Shown: positions 42,249 through 50,973 of the stretch, piece by piece
Position numbering within the stretch: the first letter of the stretch is position 1
How the letters are laid out: each line of letters starts with the position of its first letter
Origin: Streptomyces sp. ITFR-16
GTDB lineage: Bacteria > Actinomycetota > Actinomycetes > Streptomycetales > Streptomycetaceae
Assembly: GCF_031844705.1 (NCBI RefSeq)
Contig: NZ_CP134609.1
Span: 1,984,001 to 2,048,000, forward strand
DNA: 64,000 bases
Reading direction: 5' to 3'
Notes under the pieces: model-generated
Told to the model about the DNA's origin: nothing
Database searches by the model: none
Seen by the model: the letters and a program-made list of their open reading frames with translations, nothing else
Program-made: the position numbers and the translations under genes

Positions 42249-42686
42249 TCAGCGCAGGCGCGCCACGCGCCAGACGGCCAGCGCCACCAGGACCGCGCTC
42301 ACCGAGGCGTACAGGGCGATCACGCGCCAGTCGGGGCGCTCCCCGGAGCCCCGGGACGGCAGTCCGGGCCAGGTGGTCCCGACGCGGCGGGCGGCCATCA
42401 TGCCCCAGCCGGCGGCGCAGCAGCTGATCAGCAGTCCCAGCATGGCGACGACCGCGCCGCCGTCGCCGAACTCGAAGGCGAGCGGGAAGGCGAACATCAG
42501 CGATCCCACCGCGGCGAGCGTGACGATGGGGGCGAGCTGCCAGATGCGCAGCCGGCGGGCGGGGCGCAGCTCGACCTCGACCTCGGGGGTCACGTCGAGC
42601 TCGTCGGGCCCGTCGGGGCTCAGGCTCCCTGCCTCGTGCTGTGTGTCCGGTGCGTCTTGTTCCGTGTCGCGAGGGCCGGCCTCCAT
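42249..42686 (-). CDS. small membrane protein of unknown function
   Basis: 145 aa from ATG 42686, with GGGAGGG eight bases upstream (the frame is open to 42740). The first ~45 residues are acidic and disordered. Then come three hydrophobic segments: LAPIVTLAAVGSLMFAFPLAFEF, AVVAMLGLLISCCAAGWGMMAA and VIALYASVSAVLVALAVW. No family recognised. It is located between miaA and dapF on the same strand, a position that is conserved in related streptomycetes as far as I recall, but nothing ties it to tRNA modification or DAP. Confidence 0.7.
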   Translation of the reverse strand: MEAGPRDTEQDAPDTQHEAGSLSPDGPDELDVTPEVEVELRPARRLRIWQLAPIVTLAAVGSLMFAFPLAFEFGDGGAVVAMLGLLISCCAAGWGMMAARRVGTTWPGLPSRGSGERPDWRVIALYASVSAVLVALAVWRVARLR

Positions 42687-42790
42687 CGCCACGCGCCCTC
42701 CCAACTCGGACTCCAGTCGATCGATGCTCGATGATGGCACGCCCCAGGTCGCCGAAATGACGGGCGGAGCGTCCCGATGCCATCACGTGA

Positions 42791-43735
42791 TCAGGCTGTA
42801 ACCGCTCGTTCGACCAACGCCAGCGCCAGGCCCGGGAGTTCCCCCCGGTGATCTTCGGCACCGCTGAGCCAGTGGACGCGCGGGTCGCGGCGGAACCAGG
42901 AGTCCTGGCGGCGTGCGAAGCGCTTGGTGGCGCGCACGGTCTCGGCGCGCGCCTCGTCCTCGCCGCACTCTCCGGCCAGTGCGGCGAGCACCTGCTGATA
43001 GCCGAGCGCCCGGGAGGCGGTGCGCCCCTCCCGCAGGCCGCTCGCCTCCAGGGCGCGCACCTCGTCCACGAGGCCGGCCTCCCACATGCGGTCGACGCGC
43101 CGGGCGATGCGCTCGTCGAGTTCGGGCCGGGCCACGTCGACGCCGATCTGCACGGCGTCGTATACCGCGTCGTCCCCCGGCAGATTTGCGGTGAAGGGCT
43201 TCCCGGTGATCTCGATGACCTCCAGGGCCCTGACGATGCGGCGGCCGTTGCTCGGCAGGATCGCGCGGCCGGCCTCCGGGTCGGCGGCGGCGAGCCGCTC
43301 GTGCAGCGCCCCTGAGCCGTGCTCGGCGAGCTCCGCCTCCAGCGCGGCCCGCACCCCGGGGTCCGTACCGGGGAACTCCAGGGCGTCGATCGCGCCCTTC
43401 ACGTACAGCCCCGAGCCGCCCACCAGGACGGGGGTACGGCCTGCGGCGAGCAGCCGGTCGATCTCCGCGCGGGCCAGGCGCTGGTACTCGGCGACGCTGG
43501 CGGTCTCGGTGACGTCCCAGATGTCCAGCAGGTGGTGCGGCACGGACGCACGCTCGGCGAGCGTCAGCTTGGCGGTGCCGATGTCCATGCCCCGGTAGAG
43601 CTGCATGGAGTCGGCGTTGACCACTTCGCCCCCGAGCTGCTGAGCGAGGAACACCCCCAGATCGGACTTTCCTGCTGCGGTGGGACCGACGACGGCGATG
43701 ACCCGCGGTGCGGGAGCTGGACTTCTCACCGGCAC
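42791..43735 (-). CDS. miaA: tRNA dimethylallyltransferase
   Basis: 314 aa. P-loop GPTAAGKSDL (17-26), DSMQLYRGMDIGTAK, the segment VLVGGSGLYVKGAIDAL and SNGRRIVRALEVIEITGKPF are all typical of MiaA. It adds the isopentenyl group to A37 of tRNAs reading UNN codons; MiaB, encoded downstream, then adds the methylthio group. In S. coelicolor loss of miaA affects translation of UUA (bldA) codons and development. GTG 43735 has no good ribosome site; GTG 43729 is an alternative. Confidence 0.94.
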   Translation of the reverse strand: MPVRSPAPAPRVIAVVGPTAAGKSDLGVFLAQQLGGEVVNADSMQLYRGMDIGTAKLTLAERASVPHHLLDIWDVTETASVAEYQRLARAEIDRLLAAGRTPVLVGGSGLYVKGAIDALEFPGTDPGVRAALEAELAEHGSGALHERLAAADPEAGRAILPSNGRRIVRALEVIEITGKPFTANLPGDDAVYDAVQIGVDVARPELDERIARRVDRMWEAGLVDEVRALEASGLREGRTASRALGYQQVLAALAGECGEDEARAETVRATKRFARRQDSWFRRDPRVHWLSGAEDHRGELPGLALALVERAVTA

Positions 43736-43925
43736 AGTCTCGCAAACGGAGCGTCAACGCGGAGTCACCCGTAAACTGGTCAGTACATATGGGTGATTTC
43801 TCACAGTTCCGCTTCCGGCCCTGTCCGGCCGCAGATGTCGTGGCCGGAAGAGTGCGCGGCGGCGCGGCGGGTAGCGGAACCCGAGAGACCACGTGCACGC
43901 AGGCCCCGAGCAGAGAAGGTGTCCG

Positions 43926-44180
43926 ATGGGCTTCATGGACAATTTGAAGGCGAAGCTGAGCCCGGCGAAGGACAAGGTCAGCGACCTCGCGCAGCAGCAC
44001 GGCGACAAGATCGACCAGGGGCTCGAGAAGGCCGCGCGAACGGTGGACCAGAAGACCAAGGGCAAGTACAGCGACAAGATCGTGACCGGTACGCAGAAGG
44101 CGAAGGACGCGGTGGACCGGCTGGCCCAGAAGGACGAGGGCACGCCTCCGTCCCCGGGGACCCCGCCGCCCGCCGCCTGA
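43926..44180 (+). CDS. small protein of the MT0933/Rv0909 antitoxin family
   Basis: 84 aa starting MGFMDNLKAKLSPAKDKVSDLAQQHGDKIDQGLEKAA. Lys/Asp-rich amphipathic helices with the pattern DKIDxGLEKAAxxVDxKTKGKYSDKI match the actinobacterial antitoxin family represented by M. tuberculosis MT0933. The last 15 residues are Pro-rich. ATG 43926 follows an AGAAGGTG site. No toxin gene is adjacent on either side: the neighbours are miaA (divergent) and a dioxygenase-like gene (convergent), so it is an orphan and may have another role. Confidence 0.75.
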   Translation: MGFMDNLKAKLSPAKDKVSDLAQQHGDKIDQGLEKAARTVDQKTKGKYSDKIVTGTQKAKDAVDRLAQKDEGTPPSPGTPPPAA

Positions 44181-44202
44181 CAGCGGCCCGGCAGGACACC
44201 GT

Positions 44203-44236
44203 GACGGCCGCGGAGCGGCATCGCTCCGCGGCCGTC
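44203..44236. terminator. bidirectional hairpin terminator
   Basis: GACGGCCGCGGAGC (44203-44216) pairs perfectly with GCTCCGCGGCCGTC (44223-44236), loop GGCATC, between convergent genes. Confidence 0.85.
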
Positions 44237-44241
44237 GTGCG

Positions 44242-44955
44242 TCAGGACCAGGCCGCGACCAGGTAGCCCACGCCGTACGGCGCGTCGTCGTACAGCAGCC
44301 GGCCGTCCAGTCCCGCCCCCTCGGCCGCCCCCGCGAGCACCTGCCAGGGCGCGCGGCCCGCGGCCGCGAGTTCGTACGCGAGCGCCTCGTCCAGCGCGGT
44401 CAGCGCGGCCGTGTCCGCCGCGCCCAGCGCCCGCGCGGCAGCCGCGTCGAAGGCCTCGGCCCGCTCGTCGAGGTACCCAGGTGCCTTGAGGCTGCGGCAG
44501 GCGCTGCCGTCGCCCATCACCAGGAGCGCCACCCGGTCCGCCCGGGCGGCCAGCGCGCGCCCGGCGTCCGTGCAGCGCGCGGTCTCCAGCGGCTCCCCCA
44601 CGCCCAGCCCCTCGACGGGGGCGTCCGCCCATCCGGTGCGGGCGAGCAGCCAGGCGCCGACGGCGAGCGACGGCGGGAGCGGCCGGTCGGCCGCCGGGCC
44701 GGGATGCCGTCCGAGCCGCACATCCAGCGGGACGCCGAACTCCCGGAAGCCGCCGGTGGCGCCCTCGGGGTGCGGGCCGCGCCCGGCGGCGTCCGCCGGG
44801 CCCACCACGATCAGCAGATCGGGCCGGGAGGCCGCGAGCACGCCCAGGGCGTCGGTGCACGCGGTCCTCGCGGCGTCGAGCTCGGGCGCGGCGCCGGCGG
44901 CGACGTCGGGGACCAGCAGCGGCGGACAGGGGCAGACAGCGGCGGCGACAAGCAT
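44242..44955 (-). CDS. class III extradiol dioxygenase (LigB)-like protein
   Basis: 237 aa. It opens MLVAAAVCPCPPLLVPDVAAG and contains DLLIVVGPAD and VALLVMGDGSACRSLKAPGYLDERAEAFD, the pattern of LigB/MEMO-like proteins found beside miaB in actinobacteria. Several of the metal-binding histidines of true extradiol dioxygenases are absent, so catalytic activity is doubtful. TACGCT lies seven bases before ATG 44955, so the transcript is probably leaderless. Its position between miaA and miaB suggests a conserved but unknown link. Confidence 0.75.
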   Translation of the reverse strand: MLVAAAVCPCPPLLVPDVAAGAAPELDAARTACTDALGVLAASRPDLLIVVGPADAAGRGPHPEGATGGFREFGVPLDVRLGRHPGPAADRPLPPSLAVGAWLLARTGWADAPVEGLGVGEPLETARCTDAGRALAARADRVALLVMGDGSACRSLKAPGYLDERAEAFDAAAARALGAADTAALTALDEALAYELAAAGRAPWQVLAGAAEGAGLDGRLLYDDAPYGVGYLVAAWS

Positions 44956-44962
44956 GGTCGGC

Positions 44963-44968
44963 AGCGTA
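44963..44968 (-). promoter_or_regulatory. -10 element of leaderless promoter (LigB-like gene)
   Basis: TACGCT on the minus strand, seven bases before the ATG at 44955. Confidence 0.35.
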
Positions 44969-45011
44969 CTGCCGCCCGGCCGCCGTTCCCCCGCCGGGCG
45001 GGCGGGGGCCG

Positions 45012-46532
45012 TCAGTCGCAGCCGCAGCCCGGGGCGGAGGCGGCGGGCAGCGGGGCGGGGGCGCCGATCCCGGGGAGCCCCAGCATGACGCCGGCGGGCT
45101 TGGCGGCCGCAGCGGCGGTGCGCTTCTCCCAGGCGTCACCCGAACGGGTGCGGCGCACGGCGACGGGCGCGCCCTCGGCGAGCAGGTGGTGCGGGGCGGC
45201 GTAGGTGATCTCGACGGTCACCACGTCACCCGGGCGAACGTCCTGGTCCGGCTTGGTGAAGTGGACGAGGCGGTTGTCGGGGGCGCGGCCGGAGAGGCGG
45301 TGGGTGGCACCGTCCTTGCGGCCCTCGCCCTCGGCGACCATGACCTCCAGGGTGCGGCCGACCTGCTTCTTGTTCTCCGACCAGGAGATCTCCTCCTGGA
45401 GGGCGGACAGGCGCATGTAGCGCTCCTGGACGACCTCCTTGGGGATCTGCCCGTCCATGTCGGCGGCGGGGGTCCCGGGGCGCTTGGAGTACTGGAAGGT
45501 GAAGGCGTTGGCGAAGCGCGCCTCGCGGACCGCGTGCATGGTCTGCTCGAAGTCCTCCTCGGTCTCGCCGGGGAAGCCGACGATGATGTCGGTGGAGATC
45601 GCGGCGTCGGGCATCGCGGCCCGCACCTTCTCGATGATCCCGAGGAAGCGTTCCTGCCGGTAGGAGCGGCGCATGGCCTTGAGGACCGTGTCCGAGCCGG
45701 ACTGCATCGGCATGTGCAGCTGCGGCATCACGTTGGGCGTCTCGGCCATGGCCGCGATGACGTCGTCGGTGAAGTCGCGCGGGTGCGGCGAGGTGAAGCG
45801 GACCCGCTCCAGGCCCTCGATCCTCCCGCAGGCGCGCAGCAGCTTGGAGAACGCCTCGCGGTCGCCGATGTCGGAGCCGTACGCGTTGACGTTCTGGCCG
45901 AGCAGGGTGATCTCGGAGACGCCCTCGGCGACCAGGGCCTCGATCTCGGCCAGGATGTCGCCGGTGCGGCGGTCCTTCTCCTTGCCGCGCAGGGCCGGGA
46001 CGATGCAGAAGGTGCAGGTGTTGTTGCAGCCCACGGAGATGGAGACCCAGGCTGCGTACGCGGACTCGCGGCGGGTGGGCAGCGTGGAGGGGAACGCCTC
46101 CAGGGACTCGGCGATCTCGATCTGCGCCTCCTCCTGGATCCGGGCGCGCTCCAGCAGCACGGGCAGCTTGCCGATGTTGTGCGTACCGAAGACGACGTCG
46201 ACCCAGGGCGCCCGCTGGACGATGGTGTCGCGGTCCTTCTGGGCGAGGCAGCCTCCGACGGCGATCTGCATCCCGGGGCGCTTCGTCTTCATCGGGGCGA
46301 GCCGGCCGAGGTTGCCGTAGAGCTTGTTGTCGGCGTTCTCCCGCACCGCACAGGTGTTGAAGACGACGACGTCGGCGTCACCGTCGGAGCCCTCGGGCGC
46401 CCGTACGTAGCCGGCGTCCTCCAGGAGTCCCGACAGCCGCTCGGAGTCGTGGACGTTCATCTGGCACCCGTAGGTGCGCACCTCATAGCTTTTTCTGACG
46501 TCCACTGCTTCGCTCCGGTTGCCGCTGCTCAT
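45012..46532 (-). CDS. miaB: tRNA-2-methylthio-N6-dimethylallyladenosine synthase
   Basis: 506 aa. The N-terminal UPF0004 cysteines are C23 (YGCQMN), C61 (NTCAV) and C95 (GGCLAQ); the radical-SAM motif is C169-x3-C173-x2-C176 (CNNTCTFC); a TRAM domain follows (about 380-450), then an Ala/Pro-rich tail ending GCGCD. It binds two 4Fe-4S clusters and methylthiolates i6A37 made by MiaA. ATG 46532: TACCCT lies exactly six bases upstream and no ribosome site is seen, so leaderless. The upstream open frame reaching 47615 is antisense to the TAXI gene and spurious. Confidence 0.95.
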   Translation of the reverse strand: MSSGNRSEAVDVRKSYEVRTYGCQMNVHDSERLSGLLEDAGYVRAPEGSDGDADVVVFNTCAVRENADNKLYGNLGRLAPMKTKRPGMQIAVGGCLAQKDRDTIVQRAPWVDVVFGTHNIGKLPVLLERARIQEEAQIEIAESLEAFPSTLPTRRESAYAAWVSISVGCNNTCTFCIVPALRGKEKDRRTGDILAEIEALVAEGVSEITLLGQNVNAYGSDIGDREAFSKLLRACGRIEGLERVRFTSPHPRDFTDDVIAAMAETPNVMPQLHMPMQSGSDTVLKAMRRSYRQERFLGIIEKVRAAMPDAAISTDIIVGFPGETEEDFEQTMHAVREARFANAFTFQYSKRPGTPAADMDGQIPKEVVQERYMRLSALQEEISWSENKKQVGRTLEVMVAEGEGRKDGATHRLSGRAPDNRLVHFTKPDQDVRPGDVVTVEITYAAPHHLLAEGAPVAVRRTRSGDAWEKRTAAAAAKPAGVMLGLPGIGAPAPLPAASAPGCGCD

Positions 46533-46538
46533 GCGACA

Positions 46539-46544
46539 AGGGTA
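46539..46544 (-). promoter_or_regulatory. -10 element of leaderless promoter (miaB)
   Basis: TACCCT on the minus strand, six bases before the ATG at 46532. Confidence 0.4.
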
Positions 46545-46655
46545 GGCGCTGCACGGAGACCTCCCGCCGCGGGCGGCACCGGACCGGTCCCACCGGCCGG
46601 GATATCCGCGGGCGCCCCTGGCCATGGCCGGGAACCACCTGGCAGGATCGCCGCC

Positions 46656-47654
46656 ATGCTCCCGGCACTCTCCCGAATCGGCCGGCGCCGCTCCCTGCGG
46701 GCGGGCGCCGCCCTCGTCGTCGTGCTCGGGCTGCTGCTCTGGTGGCTGCTCCCGCTCGGCGACCCGGCGCCGACCGGCACCCTGTCGTTCAGCACGGGGG
46801 TGCGCAGCGGCGTCTACCAGCGCTACGGGGAGCGGCTGAAGGGCGCCCTCGCCAAGGACCTGCCCAAGGTGTCGATAGAGCTGCAGACGAGCGAGGGCTC
46901 GCAGCAGAACATCGCCCGGGTCGCGACGGGCAAGGCGGACTTCACGATCGCCACCACCGACGCCGTCGCCACCTATCTGCGGGACAAGAAGCCGGGCGCC
47001 GATCGGCTGCGCGGCTGCGTCCGGCTGTACGACGACTACATCCAGCTGGTCGTGAAGCGGGACGCGGACATCCGCAGCGTCGCGGACCTGCGGGGCAAGA
47101 CGGTCGCGGTGGGGCAGCCGGGCTCCGGGGTGCGGCTGGTCGCGGACCGGCTGATGACGGCCGCCGGGCTGGACCCCCTGCACGACGTGACGCCGGTGTC
47201 GGTCGGGATCGACACCATGCCGAAGCTGCTGGAGGACGGCGATCTCGACGCGTTCTTCTGGTCGGGCGGGCTGCCGACGACCGCGGTCGCGGACCTCGCG
47301 GAGCGGTTCGCGATCCGGCTGGTGCCGCTGGAGGACCCCCTCATCAAGCAGCTCCAGTCGGCGGGTGGCTCCACCCGCTACTACCGCTCGGCCGTGATGC
47401 CCGCCGACGCCTACCGCAACGCGCAGCAGGGGCAGGCCGTGCCGACGGTGGCGGTCGCCAATGTGCTGGTGACCACGGACCGCACGGACCCGGCGATGAC
47501 GGAGGCGTTCACCCGCACCGTGATCGACAGCCGGGACCGCATCGGGCGCGAGGTGCACGCCGCGCAGCTGGTGGACCTGCGGACGGCGATCTACACGGAC
47601 CCGCTTCCACTGCACGAGGGCGCCAAGCGCTACTACCGCTCGGTCAAGCCGTAG
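46656..47654 (+). CDS. TAXI family TRAP transporter solute-binding protein
   Basis: 332 aa. An N-terminal membrane anchor ([22 protein letters not shown], about 13-34) precedes the TAXI binding-protein pattern: [69 protein letters not shown] and [19 protein letters not shown] 46656 follows GGCAGGA. TAXI proteins normally feed a DctM-type permease, but none is encoded within view, so the permease is elsewhere or the protein acts as a sensor. It lies immediately before the GluK-type kinase gene (convergent, 6 bp gap), which raises the idea of a periplasmic signal input. Confidence 0.88.
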   Translation: MLPALSRIGRRRSLRAGAALVVVLGLLLWWLLPLGDPAPTGTLSFSTGVRSGVYQRYGERLKGALAKDLPKVSIELQTSEGSQQNIARVATGKADFTIATTDAVATYLRDKKPGADRLRGCVRLYDDYIQLVVKRDADIRSVADLRGKTVAVGQPGSGVRLVADRLMTAAGLDPLHDVTPVSVGIDTMPKLLEDGDLDAFFWSGGLPTTAVADLAERFAIRLVPLEDPLIKQLQSAGGSTRYYRSAVMPADAYRNAQQGQAVPTVAVANVLVTTDRTDPAMTEAFTRTVIDSRDRIGREVHAAQLVDLRTAIYTDPLPLHEGAKRYYRSVKP

Positions 47655-47660
47655 CGGCGC

Positions 47661-49055
47661 TCAGCCCTGCGGCCCGTGACGCGGTACCGAGACGGTGACG
47701 CGCAGCCCGTTCGGCTCGTTGCGGTCGTAGGCGAGCGAGCCGCCGCCCGCGGCGAGCAGCGCCTGGGAGATGGAGAGCCCGAGGCCCGAGCCGTGGATGT
47801 TCTGGTGCTGGGAGCTGCGCCAGAAGCGGTCGCCGACCCGTTCGAGCTCCTGCTCGGTGAGGCCGGGGCCCCGGTCCGCGACGACGACGGTGACGTACTC
47901 CCGGCCGGAGGCGACCGTGACCCGGACCTCCTCGTCGGCGGGGGTGAACTTGAGGGCGTTGTCGATGATGGCGTCGAGCGCGCTGGAGAGGGCGATGGGG
48001 TCCGCCCAGGCGGTGACGGCGGGGCTGCCGTCCGCCCGGAGCCGTACGCCCTTCTCCTCGGCCACCGGCCGCCAGGAGGCGAGGCGTTCGGCGGTGAGCG
48101 CGCCGATGTCGGTGAGCTGGAGGTCGGCGTCCGCGTGCTCGGCGAGTGCCAGGTCGAGCAGGTCGTCCAGCACCTGGCCCAGGCGCTTGCCCTCCGTCCG
48201 TACCGAGGCGATCTCCTCGTTGCCCTCGGGGAGTTCGAGCGCGAGGAGCTCGATCCGCAGCAGCAGCGCGGCCAGCGGGTTGCGCAACTGGTGGGAGGCG
48301 TCGGCGACGAAGGCCCGCTGCTGTTCGAGCACGTCCTCGACGTTGTCGGCCATCTCGTTGAACGACCGGGCCAGGCGGCGGAGTTCCGGGGGCCCGCCGG
48401 ACGCGGCGACCCGGGAGCGCATCCGGCCGCTGGCGATGTCGTGGGCGGCCGCGTCCAGCGTCTGGACCGGCAGCAGCACCCAGCCGGTGAGCCGGATCGC
48501 GGCGCCGACGGCCACCAGCATCGCGATCACCTCGCCCGCAGCGATCAGCAGCCAGCCGCGCAGGATCTCGGCGCGCATCTGGCCGGTGGGCGAGTCGATG
48601 ACGACGACGGCGATCACATCGCCGTCCCGCACGACGGGCGAGGCGACGACGACCCGGCCGTCCTGCCAGGGCCACACCTGTGGCGGGTCGTGGCTGCGCC
48701 GGCCGAGCAGCGCCTCGCTGAACGCCTCCCGGCCCTCCCCCTCGACCGGCAGCCGCCAGGCGGCCGGGGCCTTGGCCATGGCGGAGTCGTCGCGGTAGAA
48801 GACGCCGGCCCGGATGCCGTAGACGGAGTTGTACGTCTCCAGCTCGGTCTGGAGCGTGCGGCGCCGTTCGTCGTAGCCGCGGGTGCGCTCGGTGATGAAC
48901 TGGGCGAGCGCGGCGAAGCGTGCCGTGTCGTCGATGCGGTCGATCACGACGCTCTGCTGCCGGGCCCCCGCGACACTGACGGCCAGCGGGAAGCCGAGCG
49001 CGAGCAGCACGCTCGCCATGAGGACGATGAGCAGAGGGAGCAGCCTGGTACGCAA
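47661..49055 (-). CDS. gluK: sensor histidine kinase (GluK-like)
   Basis: 464 aa. Two transmembrane helices (about 4-30 and 167-188) enclose an extracytoplasmic sensor of about 135 residues. A HAMP segment (LTGWVLLPVQTLDAAAHDIASGRM), the H-box with H255 (ADASHQLRNPLAALLL), an N-box (DALIDNALKF-type, here AIIDNALKFTP) and G boxes DRGPGL and GSGLGLSI follow. TTG 49055 is the likely start, 15 bp after the regulator's stop. In S. coelicolor the equivalent GluR-GluK pair next to gluABCD responds to glutamate and controls uptake; the identity here rests on that context. Confidence 0.85.
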   Translation of the reverse strand: MRTRLLPLLIVLMASVLLALGFPLAVSVAGARQQSVVIDRIDDTARFAALAQFITERTRGYDERRRTLQTELETYNSVYGIRAGVFYRDDSAMAKAPAAWRLPVEGEGREAFSEALLGRRSHDPPQVWPWQDGRVVVASPVVRDGDVIAVVVIDSPTGQMRAEILRGWLLIAAGEVIAMLVAVGAAIRLTGWVLLPVQTLDAAAHDIASGRMRSRVAASGGPPELRRLARSFNEMADNVEDVLEQQRAFVADASHQLRNPLAALLLRIELLALELPEGNEEIASVRTEGKRLGQVLDDLLDLALAEHADADLQLTDIGALTAERLASWRPVAEEKGVRLRADGSPAVTAWADPIALSSALDAIIDNALKFTPADEEVRVTVASGREYVTVVVADRGPGLTEQELERVGDRFWRSSQHQNIHGSGLGLSISQALLAAGGGSLAYDRNEPNGLRVTVSVPRHGPQG

Positions 49056-49070
49056 CGGGAACGTACGCCC

Positions 49071-49763
49071 TTACGCGGACGGCGAGACGAGGCGGTAACC
49101 GACCCCGCGCACCGTCTCGATCAGTGCGGGCAGCCGCAGCTTTGAGCGCAGGGAGGCGACGTGCACCTCCAGGGTGCGTCCCGTGCCCTCCCAGCTCGTG
49201 CGCCACACCTCGCTGATGATCTGCTCCCGGCGGAACACCACTCCGGGCCGCTGGGCCAGGAGCGCGAGCAGGTCGAACTCCTTGCGGGTGAGCTGGACTT
49301 CGCTCCCGTCGACGCTGACCCGGCGGGTCGGCAGCTCGATGTGCACATGCCCCAGCCGCAGCGCGGCGACGGGCGTGGGCGCGGTGTCCTCGTTGCTCGC
49401 CTTGCGCCGGCTGACGGCGTGGATGCGGGCGAGGAGCTCGCCGGTGTCGTACGGCTTGGTCACGTAGTCGTCGGCGCCGAGGTTGAGCCCGTGGATCCGG
49501 GAGCGGACGTCGGCCCGCGCGGTCACCATGATCACGGGTACGGAGCTGCGCTTGCGGATCTTCCCGCACACCTCGTACCCGTCCTGGTCGGGCAGCCCGA
49601 GATCGAGGAGCACGACGCCGAAGGGCTCCGTCTCGGTGGGCAGCAGTGCCTGCAGGGCCTCCTCGCCGCTGCGGGCGTGGACGACCTGGAAGCCGTGGCG
49701 CGCCAGGATCGCGGACAGGGCGGCGGCGACGTGGTTGTCGTCCTCGACGAGCAGCAGTCTCAT
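49071..49763 (-). CDS. gluR: OmpR-family response regulator (GluR-like)
   Basis: 230 aa. Receiver domain with acidic pair E7/D8-D9, phosphorylated D54 (LLDLGLPDQDG), T81 and K103; then an OmpR/PhoB winged helix (VQLTRKEFDLLALLAQRPGVVFRREQI, RTLEVHVASLRSKL, VRGVGYRLV). It is followed 15 bp later by its kinase gene. The gene is divergent from gluABCD, the expected target in S. coelicolor. Its upstream region carries four copies of TGCGGTC that could be binding sites. Confidence 0.88.
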   Translation of the reverse strand: MRLLLVEDDNHVAAALSAILARHGFQVVHARSGEEALQALLPTETEPFGVVLLDLGLPDQDGYEVCGKIRKRSSVPVIMVTARADVRSRIHGLNLGADDYVTKPYDTGELLARIHAVSRRKASNEDTAPTPVAALRLGHVHIELPTRRVSVDGSEVQLTRKEFDLLALLAQRPGVVFRREQIISEVWRTSWEGTGRTLEVHVASLRSKLRLPALIETVRGVGYRLVSPSA

Positions 49764-50115
49764 GGGCCCCCTCTCCGAAGGTTCTGCGGTCGGTCTTGTG
49801 CGGTCGGTGCGGTCGGTGCGTGGTCGCTGCGGTCCCGTACGCCCTCCGTTGCTTCCCCGTACCGGGGCGTTTCACGTCAGGGTGTACCAGGGCATCCACT
49901 CCGATGACCGGTGGGCCAGTCAAGTGCCCGCCCGTTGCATCCAGGTTTCCGTTATGCACCCGGTACGCCCCGGGGGTTCGGCAAGGCGTCCCGTTCACGC
50001 GGAGTGTCCGGTTGCCGCCGGATCGTTATGCTCAATTTCCGCTCAGATGTAATGACGCTGGTAGCACTGCGTCACTAAGGTCCTTCCCAACCGAGGAGGA
50101 CGGAGCAAGAAGCCG
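49764..50115. promoter_or_regulatory. divergent gluR / gluA regulatory region
   Basis: 352 bp with no gene. Besides the TGCGGTC repeats, it holds TATGCT at about 50021-50027, a possible gluA -10, and an inverted repeat TGACGC (50053-50058) / GCGTCA (50069-50074) some 40 bp before gluA. GAGGAGGA just upstream of gluA looks like an early ribosome site. Confidence 0.45.
49785..49834. repeat. four copies of TGCGGTC(GG) upstream of gluR
   Basis: TGCGGTCGG begins at 49785, 49799 and 49808, and TGCGGTC at 49828. The 49799 and 49808 copies are a direct 9-bp tandem repeat. They lie 20-70 bp before the gluR start, where OmpR-type regulators often bind direct repeats. Confidence 0.5.
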
Positions 50116-50904
50116 ATGAGCGGAGTTTCAGTGACCAAGGGCGCCGAGGACGCTGCACCCGCGCCCGGCGGCGACCTGGTCGTGCTGAGCAACGTCAACA
50201 AGCACTTCGGCGCGCTGCATGTGCTCCAGGACATCGACCTGACGATCGCCCGTGGCGAGGTCGTGGTCGTCATCGGGCCCTCCGGGTCCGGGAAGTCCAC
50301 GCTGTGCCGCACGATCAACCGCTTGGAGACGATCGACTCGGGCGCGATCTCGATCGACGGGAAGCCGCTGCCCCAGGAGGGCAAGGAGCTGGCTCGGCTG
50401 CGTGCCGATGTCGGCATGGTGTTCCAGTCGTTCAATCTCTTCGCCCACAAGACGGTGCTCGAGAACGTGATGCTCGGCCAGCTGAAGGTCCGCAAGACGG
50501 ACAAGCAGGCGGCCGAGGACAAGGCGCGTTCGCTGCTCGACCGGGTGGGGGTCGCGACCCAGGCCGACAAGTACCCCTCCCAGCTCTCCGGCGGCCAGCA
50601 GCAGCGTGTGGCGATCGCACGGGCGTTGGCGATGGACCCGAAGGTCATGCTCTTCGACGAGCCGACCTCCGCGCTCGACCCGGAGATGATCAACGAGGTG
50701 CTGGAGGTCATGCAGCAGCTCGCCCGCGAGGGCATGACCATGGTCGTGGTCACCCACGAGATGGGCTTCGCCCGCTCCGCGGCGAACCGGGTCGTCTTCA
50801 TGGCGGACGGAAAGATCGTCGAAGAGGCCACGCCGGACCAGTTCTTCAGCAACCCGCGCAGTGACCGGGCCAAGGACTTCCTGTCGAAGATCCTTCACCA
50901 CTGA
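50116..50904 (+). CDS. gluA: glutamate ABC transporter ATP-binding protein
   Basis: 262 aa. Polar-amino-acid ABC ATPase: Walker [10 protein letters not shown] (54-62), Q-loop VFQSFNLF, signature LSGGQQQR (157-164), Walker [15 protein letters not shown] (177-190) and the switch His in [10 protein letters not shown]. It powers uptake with GluB, GluC and GluD encoded downstream. ATG 50116 is the first good start; GTG 50131 is also possible. It is the first gene of the glu operon and divergent from the two-component genes. Confidence 0.94.
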   Translation: MSGVSVTKGAEDAAPAPGGDLVVLSNVNKHFGALHVLQDIDLTIARGEVVVVIGPSGSGKSTLCRTINRLETIDSGAISIDGKPLPQEGKELARLRADVGMVFQSFNLFAHKTVLENVMLGQLKVRKTDKQAAEDKARSLLDRVGVATQADKYPSQLSGGQQQRVAIARALAMDPKVMLFDEPTSALDPEMINEVLEVMQQLAREGMTMVVVTHEMGFARSAANRVVFMADGKIVEEATPDQFFSNPRSDRAKDFLSKILHH

Positions 50905-50973
50905 TGGAGCCTTCAGCGCCGGTCCCCGGGCCGGCTGATCACTCACATCGCGTCAACTCTAGGGAATTTCACC

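Noticed and set aside
46533..47615. N-terminal extension of the miaB frame
   Set aside because: Antisense to the TAXI gene; MiaB begins at MSSGNRSE with a leaderless promoter.
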